Shown here: positions 23,101 through 33,479 of the stretch, piece by piece
Numbering within the stretch: the stretch's first letter is position 1
How the letters are laid out: each line of letters starts with the position of its first letter
Assembly: GCA_947095535.1 (NCBI GenBank)
Contig: OX352772.1
Coordinates: 108,894,903-108,958,902 of the forward strand
DNA from: Poecilobothrus nobilitatus
Taxonomy: Eukaryota > Arthropoda > Insecta > Diptera > Dolichopodidae
Length of the DNA stretch: 64,000 bases
Direction: 5' to 3'
Notes under the pieces: generated by a model
The model's input: only the letters and a program-made list of their open reading frames with translations
Databases searched by the model: none
What the model was told of the DNA's origin: nothing
Made by a program: the position numbers and the translations under genes

Positions 23101-23761
23101 TAATTATATTTTGCTCCACAGGAGGAAACCTTCTCGGGCTTTGGAAAACTGGCTTATCGTCTAATGGAAAAATTTTGAATCGTCTAATTTGGATGGGTGA
23201 CTTCACCATAGTTGCTGGAGAATAATTTTCAATTAAATTAATGATTTGGTAAATATTACCTTTATCCAAATTGATTAATCCTGGCAGATCAACGTAAGTA
23301 GATTCCTTATCCAGTTTTATTGCAGCCAAAAAACAATCACTTTCTTCTTTTTTAGTGTTTACGGTTGAACAACTATTTTTCTTCACGGAAATTACACCAC
23401 CATTTATGTTGACCACCGAGTGTCTGAGTAAACTCATTCCTATGATTAGAGGGAACTTCATGCAGTTGTTTTCAATAATGTGGACCTCTACATTTTGTTA
23501 AGAATCTCTAATAATTTCTATTTCAACATTACAGCAACCTTTGCTAAACACATTAACACCTACGCCTGATATCGCTATTGCATTGTTCCTAGAGATAGAA
23601 AAAGGGTTAATGTATTTTAAATATGATTCTTTTATTAAGCATATATCGCTGCCCGTATGGATTAAACCTTCCATTATTGTATTATTTACTTTTACCAACA
23701 TGCAATTGTTATTTGGTTTACTGCATGTGCTCTCGTTGTTACTGGCTTTTTGCTTGGGCAA
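23093..23761 (-). pseudogene. gypsy-type protease and linker
   Basis: The aspartic protease motif reads LIHTGSDICLI, with His where the catalytic Asp is expected, which would inactivate it. The flap-like VGVNVFSKGCC and the IIGMSLLRHS word (the usual ILG-type helix) follow, split by a stop at about 23496. The linker to the reverse transcriptase has IRRFKIFPLDDKPVF. It lies directly after gag in the same orientation. Confidence 0.75.
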
Positions 23762-24537
23762 TTAGGCCTTTTATGTCCAAACTGGTTGCACTCAAAACAT
23801 TTTGGGCCTCGTTCCTTTTCCGGTCATTGGTGAAACTCGTGAGATGATGAACCGCAATTAAAACAATACTTATTCGGCCGCGACATATTATTATTATTTA
23901 TTCGTTTTATTTTGTTATAGTTTTTTGGTATGTCCATATTTCTCACGTCGTATCTAATTTTTTCATAAATGCTTAATTTTTCTTTTAAATCACTGTAATT
24001 TTTTGCACCGTAAAGCATTGCTTTATTTCCGGGCGTATCATTTATTCTGTTTATAACATATGAAATAACCGAAATTTCGTCCACTTCAGTTTGTGAGGCA
24101 ATATCGATCATTTTATATAAATATTCCCGATACGATTCGTTCACTGTCTTTTTACGTGTTTGTAATAATTTATGTACCTCGGCACTATTTATTTTCGGCG
24201 CGAATTCGCGGATTAGCGATTGTTTTAATTGTCCATAAGTGAGCGGTTTTGCTTCACATTCAACAAAAAGCTTTGCATCACCTATCAACGAACGTTTACA
24301 AAATATGTATTTTTGTAACTCCGCAAAACCGAACGTATTCGCGTATTGTTCAAATTTGTTTAGCCATTTTTCAATACTCATTGTTTCATTCCCGGAATAT
24401 TTTCTGATTACCGATTCAAAGTCGTTAAAGTTAAATTTTATTGATGACTCATTTTCTATACTGTAACTTCCGCGCAAGTGCTCTTTCACCACAGGTAAAC
24501 CGCTGTTTTGCCGGCTAAATCTTCGCCTGGAACTCAT
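23760..24537 (-). pseudogene. gypsy-type gag with CCHC zinc knuckles
   Basis: The structural protein starts with an ATG at 24537, about 275 nt from the primer site. It has a capsid-like region (SIEKWLNKFEQYANTFGF, then LIREFAPKINSAEVHKLL and VNESYREYLYKM). A basic region leads into a CCHC knuckle, CFNCGSSSHEFHQ. A stop interrupts the knuckle at 23824, and a second knuckle (CFECNQFGHKRPNC) follows in frame. Only the one stop breaks this segment, so it is among the better preserved coding pieces in the window. Confidence 0.82.
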
Positions 24538-24811
24538 TTTTAAACGTTTATATAAAAAAACACAAAATAAATTTATTTTTTCTTTATATAGAAAATATTT
24601 TTGTTAAAAAAAAAATTCAAAAAGTTTTTTGTTTTTATATATTCTACGGTTAATTATATTTTTTTTTTAAAAATTCTTATTCTAAATTCAATATTATTTT
24701 TATAAACTTTTTTTTTAATTAAAATTCTTATTTTCTAAATTAAACTGTTTTTTTTTTTTTTTAGATAACGCTGAGGAAGTTAATCCTGGTGAATTTTTTT
24801 TTTATATATAT

Positions 24812-24829
24812 ATCCCGGTTGAGCCCCCA
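24812..24829 (-). promoter_or_regulatory. Primer-binding site, proline tRNA type
   Basis: The minus strand reads TGGGGGCTCAACCGGGAT two bases after the LTR end. This matches 18 nt complementary to the 3' end of an insect tRNA-Pro (acceptor GGCTCAA, from memory). It would prime minus-strand DNA synthesis. Confidence 0.75.
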
Positions 24830-24831
24830 AA

Positions 24832-25576
24832 TGTAAGATAAAAAAAAAAAATATACACCATATAATTTTATTTTAAATTAAGTTTATTAGTATTTCAAGT
24901 TATAAATTAATTTATTAAAAGTAATATTTAAAATATATTATATTAATCAATTTTACAATTCAAAAGTATAAAAAAAAACTAATGTTCAATAAAATATGTT
25001 CAATTCTCTAATAAAAATTATTTCGATTATTTTGTTTTCCACGTCCACGTATATCTGTCCTGATTATCCTTTTTTCTTCTTGTTTTATACCTTTCGGCAT
25101 AACTGCTATTCTAAAAAAAAACCAAAAGGTTAATGACTCTTTGAACTTGAATTTTTAAATTAATCAATCTTCACTAATTGATTGATTTATTATTTATGTG
25201 ATTTCGACTATCGATAGCTAGCTCCACTAGCGGCTAACTTTATCATATGTTGATTATTTTGTTACGATGACAACTGTCAAATAACAAGTGTTTTAATATT
25301 CTAGTAAACAACATGTTTACCAAAAATATTAAAATATAATAATTCTAATTCCAGTTAGAATTATTTGAAAAATGAAGATTGGATATCTCTGAGCCATTAG
25401 AGATGAAGAAAATAAAGATAAGTATTATTTTTTTTTTTTATTATATTATATTAAACGATTTTTATTTTAGGTGTTGTTATGTCAAAAAAATATGCTAGAT
25501 GTAATTTCACTTTCTGGTAAGTTATTCTTTGTTTATTATTATTAGTAATCGGAGGAAAATATCCACCTCACACCCC
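24832..25576 (-). repeat. Probable 5' LTR region of the gypsy-type element
   Basis: The inner end is ACA, directly before the primer-binding site, as expected for an LTR. The outer end is unclear. It could be at about 25576, where DINE-B sequence resumes, or at a TGTTG near 25313, leaving 260 bp of other DNA. No second LTR is present for comparison. Confidence 0.45.
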
Positions 25577-26126
25577 ACACATACTTATATAATATCATGT
25601 TTATTTACATGTCGTATATGTTACTGATGAATGAATGATGAGAGTATAGATGTGTATTATATAGCGCCGTATTTACATACATATATGTATATTATTGTAC
25701 TTATAAGAAATTATTTTATGAATGGAAATATTTTTAAAGAAATATTACAATGTATGGCGATATACTTATAACAATATAAATATATTATGTACGCATTAAT
25801 ATAATATAATATTTAAAATTATATTTACTATTTTGTAATTTAATATACATTTACCGCTTAGTATTAAATAGTACTATAGAATATTTGAAAAAGTTTTGGA
25901 TTTATAATCGTTATGTCGAAGGCTTTTGAAGAATGTGTAAACATATAGTTTAAATATATGTACAACCCATAGTTCTAGAAATTATAAAATTCACCCAAAA
26001 TATTTTAAAATACTATAATATTAAAAAAATAATATTGTAAGCAGAGTGACAGGCTGTGAACATACTAACGGTTCGTACGGGTATCCAAGAGTTGACAAAA
26101 GTAACTGTATTCTTTCGCATTTTTGT

Positions 26127-26330
26127 ATAAAAACAATGTAGGCTGTAGGCTGACCTTTTTGACTTGTTGAATCATTTGGTGAAGTTTCAGCTAAAACTGA
26201 TTGAATAGTGCCCTTGAATCTCTTTCTCCGTTCTGGAATTTCTATCAGTTTTTCCAAAAACGCTGTAACAAACTGCGAATGCAAATCCTTCAAGAAATCT
26301 TAGCGGCTTTTTGACTGTTTGTTTGCAATA
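26127..26330 (-). pseudogene. piggyBac-type transposase, near-C-terminal part
   Basis: The frame reads LKDLHSQFVTAFLEKLIEI, then PERRKRFKGTIQSVL and AETSPNDSTSQ, then VFIQKC. This matches the helical region before the Cys-rich tail of piggyBac transposases. It ends at the DINE-B tail, and the protein resumes beyond the insertion at 21166. The frame's last residues (26021-26126) come from the DINE-B element and are not transposase. Confidence 0.7.
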
Positions 26331-26779
26331 AGTTTATTATGGCAATACTTATATAATATAATTGTTTACAAATGCAATGTTCAACATATCATAAAATAGA
26401 TACAAGGGATACGTTTATACAATAGATACGTTTTTCAACTACAACTTATTCTACTACACAATTGGTCGAGTGCGTCAACTCCGCTCTTTGCCTGATTATA
26501 AAATTCAATCATATGTGGTTTCTTCGTATGTTCATTGTTTCTTCTTCAGAGTATGACTATAACAAATATACTATCTCGTTGGATTTGCGTTTATACGAAA
26601 ACAAGATTAATAGACCATCATAAACAAGCATTGATGTACCAGTTAACTTCTAATATATTAACTTCTCTAAATACCAATAACTTCTAATATATTGTTAAAT
26701 AGTTTCCAGGTATATAATTGGTTTTACATTTGTGAACAAAGATTTCCCAAATTTTTCTAATAAGCAAAAATCTGTCATC

Positions 26780-27462
26780 GGTAGATATCACCGAATCTCG
26801 GTTATAGTTTGATCACCGAATCTGATGCAATTTATTAAAACCTCAAAACCAATCTTTACTCATTACTGAAACGTACCTGTTTTCAGATAGGACAGATCAA
26901 ATAATTCATCGGTTGATAAATGATTATCTTGCATTGTGGCGGTCAAAACAAAAATTCTAAAAAGTACTATTATTTCAGTTTCATTTGTTTCTTTTAAAAT
27001 GCTATTAATAGTCCAAAATGATCTACTTGTTTCTTTAATTCTTACATTTGTCCATTGAATAATTTCATTAATGATTTCGTTGATTTTAAACATTTAAAAA
27101 CATTGCAAGAGATCTAATAATTCTATACAGACACGTGTTGGTTCTCGAGTTGCATGAACTATTTTACTAGCATTGGTTCATCCCAGAGCTTGCGGTTTTT
27201 CAGTTGACCAGACATGTTTATTTTTACCTTGCATAGCTATTTGGATAAAGCTAATTAGTGGTAATAGCTTCATTTTCATTAGCTTCGTCAACATCGTTTA
27301 ATTACAACTCTTCATCAGAGCTTTGGTTTTCATCAATTTCTAAATAATCTTCATAATTTTAATTTCCTTCAGAAAGTGTTTTTATAATCAGAATCATCGT
27401 CCGCTAGTTAAAAATTTAGAATATTTTCTGGATCATCTCTCAGTGTTTGAAAAGCCATTTTG
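26780..27462 (-). pseudogene. piggyBac-type transposase, N-terminal part
   Basis: It would cut and paste DNA at TTAA sites. Translation starts MAFQTLRDDPENILNF at 27462. In shifted frames it runs through STEKPQALG, then HATREPTRVCIELLDLL. The open piece (26863-27093) reads INEIIQWTNVRIKETSR and MQDNHLSTDELFDLSY, landmarks of the piggyBac N-terminal region. It continues past a stop as FEVLINCIRFGD. The catalytic DDD core that should follow is mostly missing between about 26780 and 26330. Stops and frameshifts make it dead. Confidence 0.82.
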
Positions 27463-27823
27463 TAATTAAAAATTGTACGAATAATAACAGAAAGTAATAT
27501 TTGTTATTGTAATTGGCGTTACCAATCGATCTCTCAAAACACAGTTTTATTCATTAATTTATTCGCTTATTTTGTATTAAATGCATTTTCTCATTAAAAA
27601 TAACAAAACCACGAAAAACATATCCAAGCAAAAAAATTTCAAACGATATGTTAATACTAATAGTCTCTTAGACTACATGCTCTTTATAACTCGAAAATCA
27701 GAATACTTACCTAATCAATATGTCTAAACTCTAAAAAGCACAGATTAATACTGAAATTACAAAAAAAAAAAAGCAGAGCGATGCATTTGAAAATGAGAGA
27801 GGGAAAGCAAAAAATTTCGTATG

Positions 27824-27844
27824 TGTTAGTCGAATCGACTAACA
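27824..27844. repeat. 21-bp palindrome near the right end of the piggyBac-type element
   Basis: TGTTAGTCGA and TCGACTAACA flank a single central A. The same word with one change (TTAGGCGAATCGACTAACA) occurs at 20742-20760, near the other end. It may be a subterminal transposase-binding site. Confidence 0.6.
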
Positions 27845-27904
27845 TTAGTACTCCAGGGGTGTCATCGTAGATTGAAAACAAGTAAATGTAACAATATGTC
27901 GATG

Positions 27905-30655
27905 CAACCGACTTATTAATACCCTACACCTGAATAATTCGAATCAAATTAAAAATCCATAAGTTTTTTTGGCAGCTGCTTGAACTTCTTCCCTTTTCTG
28001 TCTTATTCAACTCGAATTTCAGGAACGTAAAAGAGGCATCCTCTTGGGATATGCTTGACCCCTTTGTCAAAAATTTTAAGTTTCTATCTTTATTAATTTT
28101 GAAGATTGTTAGTCCTTGGAAGGTGTGTGTCAGGTACCCGAATTTAAACTACAATTCATCAAATCTGAGATGGATTTAAAGAACATAAAGAAAACATGTC
28201 AGAACACCATTGTACTTTAAAGTTTCTACTTTTGTTTGTTTTGGAGATATGCTTGTTGCTCTTGTGCTCGTCCGGAAGTTTCCAAAATACGAACCCATGG
28301 TTCAAATTCTTTCAAATGTCAGTTTCCAATTTTACAGAAAAGGAAACATAACAGAACACCTTTGTACTAAAAATAAAAGTTCTATCTTTGTTGGTTGTGG
28401 AGATATACTCGTTTGCTAAATGGATCGTTTGGAAGTTTCCAAGATCTGAACCCATGAACCAAATTCTTTCAAATTTCAGAGACATAAATAAAACATGAAA
28501 GAATAGCACTCTGCCAAATTTAAAGATTATGTCTTAGTTGGTTTTGGAGATAAATTCATTTGCTCTGGTGCTCGTTCGAAAGCAAACTCATGGACCAAAT
28601 TCTCTTAAATTTTAGAGACATAAATCGAACGGGAAGGAACATCATTGTACAAAATTTAAAGGTTCTATCTTCGTTTATTTTGGACATAATCTCGTCCAAA
28701 ATCCGAATCCATTGACCAAATCCTCTCAAATTTTAGAGATTTAAATAAAACATGAAAAAACACCACTCTGTCAAATTTGAAGGTTATATCTTCATTGGTT
28801 TTGGAGATAATCTCATTTGTTTTGGTGCTCGTTCGGAAGCTTCCAAAATCCAAACCCATTGATCATATCCTCTTAAATTTCAGAGACATAATTAAAACGG
28901 GAAGGAACATCATAGCAAAAAATTTGAAAGTTCTATCTTTTTTGGTTTTGGAGATAATCTCGTTTGCTCTGGGGTTCGTTCGGAAGCTTCCAATATACGA
29001 ACTCATGGAGCAAATCCTCTCAAATTTTAAAAACTTAAATAAAACATGAAAGAACACCACCCTGTCAAATTTGAAGGTTATATCTTTATTGGTTTTGGAG
29101 ATAATTTTGTTTGCTCCGGAATCATTCGGAAGCTTCCAGAATCCGAACCAATGGACCGACTTTGTCCACATTCGAACTTAGCCTTCCTTTCGTAATTAGT
29201 AACACCTTTGTAAAAAATTTTAATTTTCTATCTTTATTAATTTCGAAGATTGTTAGTCGTTGGGAGGTGTGTGTCAGGTACCCGAATTGCCACTCGAATT
29301 CATCGAACCTATCTCAGAAACATAAAGAAAATATGCCAGAACATCATTGTACTAAATTTAAAGGTTCTACTTTTGTTGGTTTTGGAGATATGCTCGTTGC
29401 TCTTGTGCTCGTCCGGAAGTTTCCAAAATACGAACCCATGGTTCAAATTCTTTCAAATGTCAGTTTCCAATTTTACAGAAAAGGAAACATAACAGAACAC
29501 CTTTGTACTGATAATGAAAGTTCTATCTTTGTTGGTTGTGGAGATATACTCGTTTGGTCTTGGGCTCGTCCGGAAGCTTCCAAGATTTGAACCCAAGGAC
29601 CAAATCCTCTCAAATTTCAGAGACCTAAATGAAACATGAAAGAACACCATTCTGCCAAATTTAAAGGTTATATCTTTGTTGTTTTCGGAGATAATCTCAT
29701 TTGCTCTGGGGCTCGTTCGGAAGCTTCCAAAATACGAATCCATGGTTGAAATTCTTTCAAATGTCAGTTTCCAATTTTATAGAAAAGGAAACATAGCAGC
29801 ACACTCTTATACTAAAAATAAAGGTTCTATCTTTATTGGTTGTGGAGATATACTCTTTTGCTCTGGCGCTCGTTCGGAAGCTTCCAAGATAAAAACCCAT
29901 GAATCAAATCTTCTCAAATTTCAGAGACCCAAATAAAACATGAAAGAACACCACTCTGCCAAATTTAAAGGGTATATCTTAGTTGGTTTTGGAGATAATC
30001 TCATTTGTTCTGGTGTTCGTTCGGAAGCTTCCAAAATCCAAACCCATGGCCGATATCCTCTTAAATTTCAGAGACATAAATCAAACGGGAAGGAACATCA
30101 TTGCAAAAATTTAAAGGTTCTATCTTTGTTGGTTTTGGAGATAATCTCGTTTGCTCTGGGGCTCGTTCGGAAGCTTCCAATATACGAATTCATGGACCAA
30201 ATCCTCTCAAATTTTAGAGACTTAAATAAAACATGAAAGAACACCACTCTGTCAAATTTGAAGGTTATATCTTTATTGGTTTTGGAGATAATCTCATTTG
30301 CTAATCTCTTGTACTAAAAATAAAGGTACCATCTTTGTTGGTTTTTTAGATAATCTCGTTTGCTCCGGAATCATTCGGAAGCTTCCAGAATCCGAACCAA
30401 TGGACCGATTTTGTCTAGATAAGAACTTAGCTTTCCTTTCGTAATTAGTAACCTACTATATAAATTGCATCAATATAGCTTTATTATATTATTTTTTGAG
30501 TTATCGTGCGAACGGACGGACGGACATCGTTAAATCGACTCAGGAGGTGATCCTGATTGAGAATATATTTACATGTCCATATCTAACTCGCTTCCTTTTG
30601 GTGGTTACAAACGCCATACCAAAGTTAATATACCCTGTACTTTAGGTGTTTTATT
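27905..30655 (-). mobile_element. DINE-C: DINE-1-like element with central tandem array
   Basis: On the minus strand the head carries GGGTATATTAACTTTGG (about 30630), GCGAGTTAGATATGG, then GTCCGTCCGTCC and ACGATAACTCAAAAAATA (30480-30540), the same landmarks as DINE-A and DINE-B. The tail is GTGTAGGGTATTAATAAG near 27905-27925. ACACCT in the head and AGGTGT in the tail could be its short inverted repeat. Between them lies an array of about 2.3 kb with units of about 147-157 bp. There is no coding capacity. The boundaries are good to about 20 bp. Confidence 0.68.
28040..30450. repeat. Tandem array, units of about 147/157 bp, duplicated as a block
   Basis: The word GGAGATA within GTTGGTTTTGGAGATA recurs with spacings 156, 147, 157, 147, 146 and 147 between 29384 and 30284. 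Each unit also has CTCGTTCGGAAGCTTCCA and ACATGAAAGAACACCA. A first block (28061-29204) is repeated as a second block offset by 1144 bp, each opening with CTTTGT and the GAAGATTGTTAGTC word. The long open frames here are by-products of the repeat and differ between units. Confidence 0.85.
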
Positions 30656-30669
30656 TATATTGTTACAGC

Positions 30670-32840
30670 CGAAGTTTCTTTAAAAAAATTTAAAACGCAT
30701 AACTAAGTATAAATCTAAATTTTAAAAATATTTGCTCCAGCCGATACCATACCGATTGATAAGAGTATTTTCTAAGTCAGCTGGTAAATCATTAAAGCCT
30801 GTTAAAGATTTATATAAACAATTCTTATTTTGGTTGTTGGTACGGAGTAAAGTTAAATAGTAATTTGATTTATTTCTTGTATTGTGGTTATGAAGTTCGA
30901 ACATTCTTTTTAATAGAAGATATAATTTTAAAGGCAATCATATACAGCTTAAATTTACAGATATTAGCAAAGCTTAAATATAGCTTTGAAGACAATAAAC
31001 TTGTAGAAAATCTAGTTGAATATCTATGAATAGTTTTGATGGCTTTCTTATGGAGTATGTCTATTCGATTTAAATTAATTTGAGAGGTTCCACTTCATAT
31101 TGGATTTAGGTATATTAAATTAGAGTGAATTTCTAAGCAGTATATCATATATAGCGTCTTTGCCTCCACATATTTTCTAACCTTCCTAGTATGAATATAT
31201 AAGAAAAACTTTTTTTAACAATATGAGTTACATGTTTGTCCCAATTTATATTACTGTCTAGGACTAACCCCAAATAGTTGAACGATTTAACTATTTCAAT
31301 AGGAGAATCTCTGAAACAGAACGGCTTTGTTTGAAAAGACCTATTTTCAAAAAACATAATCTTTGTTTTATTAATGTTTCATTGTAAATGATGTTTTCTG
31401 ATCCAATTATCTATTATTGCTAAATCAAATTGGATGGAGTTTATTAGTGTACTTTCATTTGATTTTGCGTATTTTATTACGGCGTCGTCTGCGTAAAGTT
31501 GAACTTCGCCATTAAGATTCAATTGTGTTATATCGTCAATAATTTGAACAGGTCAGGATCAAGTATGGAGCCTTGTGGAACATCTTTAGAAACCATTTTT
31601 GCTGCGCTGAGTGTGCCAGCAAGATTGACTCGTTGAGTTCTACCTTTTAGGTAAGACTCGAAGTATGCTTTTTGATTCATATTTAAAGTTTAATTTATTC
31701 AATTTATGTGTCAAAATATCCTTGTCAACACAGTCAAAAGTATTCTAAAGATCCAAAAATATACAACCAACGTAGATGAAGTGGATCAGACTTAGACATG
31801 GCGCTGTCGTATTAGACTTTTTCTCAAAGCCATATTGCTCACTGTTTAGAATATTATTATTTACCATAAAAGTGTTTAATCGATATTTAATAATAGTTTC
31901 AAATATTTTAGAGAAATAACTTAATATTAATATAGGTCGGTAATTTGATTTATCCATTTTGTCACCATTTTTTTCACTATTGTCATTTTTAGGGAATGTA
32001 GACGATTCGAATGATTTGTTTATGAATTTAACAAGAACAGAGCATAATATTCCATCATATATTTTAATAAATTTTGCGATATCTTGTCAAATCCTGCAGC
32101 TGCTGCTGACTTTAATTTACCTATAACTTCTCCCACTTCATCTTAATTATTCGGATACAACTCAAAATTATTACGAATATTTTTTGAATAATTATTGAGA
32201 TATTCAAAATCTATTGGTTCATTTGATATATTTATCTTATTAGTTACATTCACAAAATACTCATTTATACAATTAGCAATATCACTTTCGCTAATTTTGG
32301 ATCCATTATCGGATTTTAAGACTTTTGTATTAGGATTTTGTAAATTATTACTGTAAAATCTGGGCCAATTCATTACTGTAAAATCTTTGTATAGTTTGCA
32401 AAATTAGCTGCTTAGGTTTTCGTTGATATTTTGTATATAATACCTTTATCCATTTATCCTGTGGCTATTTTTTCTTAAATTTATAGGAGTTCCGAATTTT
32501 AATCATGCTCAATATTTTTTTCGTCACCCAAGCATGTTTATGATGGTTATTTGGTTTTAATAAGCATTGATTTCGTGTTTACTCGAATTACTTCGTTTAG
32601 TTCAAGAACTAGTTGGTTAATGTCCGTTAGTTCATCTAATCTATTCCATATATCATGGAAATTGATAGAATCGTAATTTAGTACAGTTTTGGTGGAGGTA
32701 CAGTTTTGGAAAATAGGTTTCATATTTATTCTTATTAGTAGAAGTTGATGGTCGGACAGCTCTGTGTTTAATACATGAAAATAATATTTAAGTTTAGTTA
32801 AATCAGTGAGTAGGTGATCAATTATGGGTTTTAGTTAGTT
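30670..32840 (-). mobile_element. L-A family LINE, copy 3, 5' truncated
   Basis: On the minus strand it starts inside the endonuclease end (about 32840, IIDHLLTD then ELSDHQLLLI). It continues through linker and reverse transcriptase to a truncated C-terminus at 30722. The 5' truncation is typical of LINE insertions. The 3' side abuts the DINE-C head at about 30655-30670. No poly(A) tail is obvious. Confidence 0.8.
30722..32840 (-). pseudogene. L-A copy 3 ORF2 remnant
   Basis: The pieces are: endonuclease end (SDHQLLL, about 32750); linker (32143-32373, INEYFVNVTNKINIS); fingers (31745-31957, NYRPILILSYFSKIFE and QYGFEKKSNTTA); palm with VGCIFLDL and a readable LYADDAVIKYAKS (YADD at 31483-31494); and thumb (31145-31357, IEIVKSFNYLGLVLDSNINW). 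The C-terminal frame (30722-30937) has LHNHNTRNKSNYYLTLLRT. About 200 bp between thumb and C-terminus is poorly readable. At least five frame breaks are present. Confidence 0.83.
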
Positions 32841-32867
32841 TACCCTAACTAACGATTCTACTTTTTT

Positions 32868-32996
32868 GTTCAAAAAAGGTGATTTTAAAAAAAAAAAATT
32901 TTATTTTTACTTATACTTAGGTACTTATTCTTCGTGATTAAAAAGGATAAAATAAAAAAATAATAAAATTTTTTTTAAAAATCACCCTTTTTGAAC
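32868..32996. repeat. 129-bp foldback with about 36-bp arms
   Basis: The left arm begins GTTCAAAAAAGGTGATTTTA (32868) and the right arm ends TCACCCTTTTTGAAC (32996). They are near-perfect reverse complements over about 35 bp, separated by about 55 bp. This may be a miniature inverted-repeat element. No target duplication is evident. Confidence 0.6.
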
Positions 32997-33479
32997 TAAA
33001 TTGAATTTTTGTTTTTAAGTTTTTAATTAATGTGTGCAGATATGTGTATATTATGTAGGTTACATTTACATACTATTGTGTATGTGTACTACGTATACTT
33101 AATATACTAATGTAAAAAATAAGTAACAGTAAAATGCATTAGATGGCGAGTTAATTATTTTGACCTTCTTTTTATTTTTTGCTGGAAATAATTTCTCAAA
33201 TTAATTCTATAATTATAATAGGATAAGCATAGCAATAAATTACATAGTATTTGTTTATTTATTTATATTAATATTACATACATAAATGTAATGCAATATT
33301 ATTGAACCATCGGCTAACCATCGGTTTGTTTGTTTATTTGTTTTTTTGTGCCCTTTTCACGTAAAAACAACCGGTCCGATTACAACCAAATTTTGCAGGA
33401 ACATTTCTACGACCCCGGAAAGTGTTATAGGCTATATGGTGTTTTGGTTCATTAACCCATTGCGGTCCGAGAGCCGTTT

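Larger units (their letters stand above)
22114..25576 (-). mobile_element. Ty3/gypsy-type LTR retrotransposon, 3' truncated
   Basis: On the minus strand the order is a 5' LTR region (25576-24832, outer limit uncertain), primer-binding site, gag, protease, reverse transcriptase and RNase H. The sequence stops inside RNase H at 22114, and the DINE-B flank follows at once. Integrase and the 3' LTR are absent, and there is no envelope gene. The two junctions share ACAC (22110-22113 and 25577-25580). The lineage is not assigned. Confidence 0.82.
21167..26120 (+). mobile_element. DINE-B copy 2, split by a gypsy-type element
   Basis: The head TTATACCCGTACGA...GGGTATAATAAAATTACTCC (21167-21210), the GTCCGTCC core and the whole left part to 22113 match DINE-B copy 1. 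The remainder resumes at about 25577 (CATACTTATATAATATCATG) and ends with TCGTACGGGTAT (26073-26084) and the AGTTG-type 3' hairpin. The interruption, 22114-25576, is the gypsy-type element. DINE-B copy 2 interrupts the piggyBac transposase. Confidence 0.82.
20700..27860 (-). mobile_element. piggyBac-type DNA transposon, split by a nested DINE-B
   Basis: The transposase is on the minus strand in three blocks: N-terminal at 26780-27462, C-terminal at 26127-26330, and the Cys-rich end at 21060-21166. DINE-B copy 2 (21167-26120) sits between the last two. Putative ends are CCCTAGAATACTAAT (20701-20715) and, inverted, CCCTGGAGTACTAAT (about 27843-27857), matching at 13 of 15 positions. Without the insert the element is about 2.2 kb, a normal piggyBac length. 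A clean TTAA target is not visible at either end. The left flank reads CTAA. Confidence 0.7.

Noticed and set aside
22114..25576. Envelope gene or intact endogenous virus
   Set aside because: No envelope-like frame is present, and the element is truncated within RNase H with key catalytic parts missing.
28210..30236. Several open frames of 60-160 codons on both strands
   Set aside because: They fall inside the DINE-C tandem array, repeat the same words and change frame from unit to unit, so they are by-products of the repeat.
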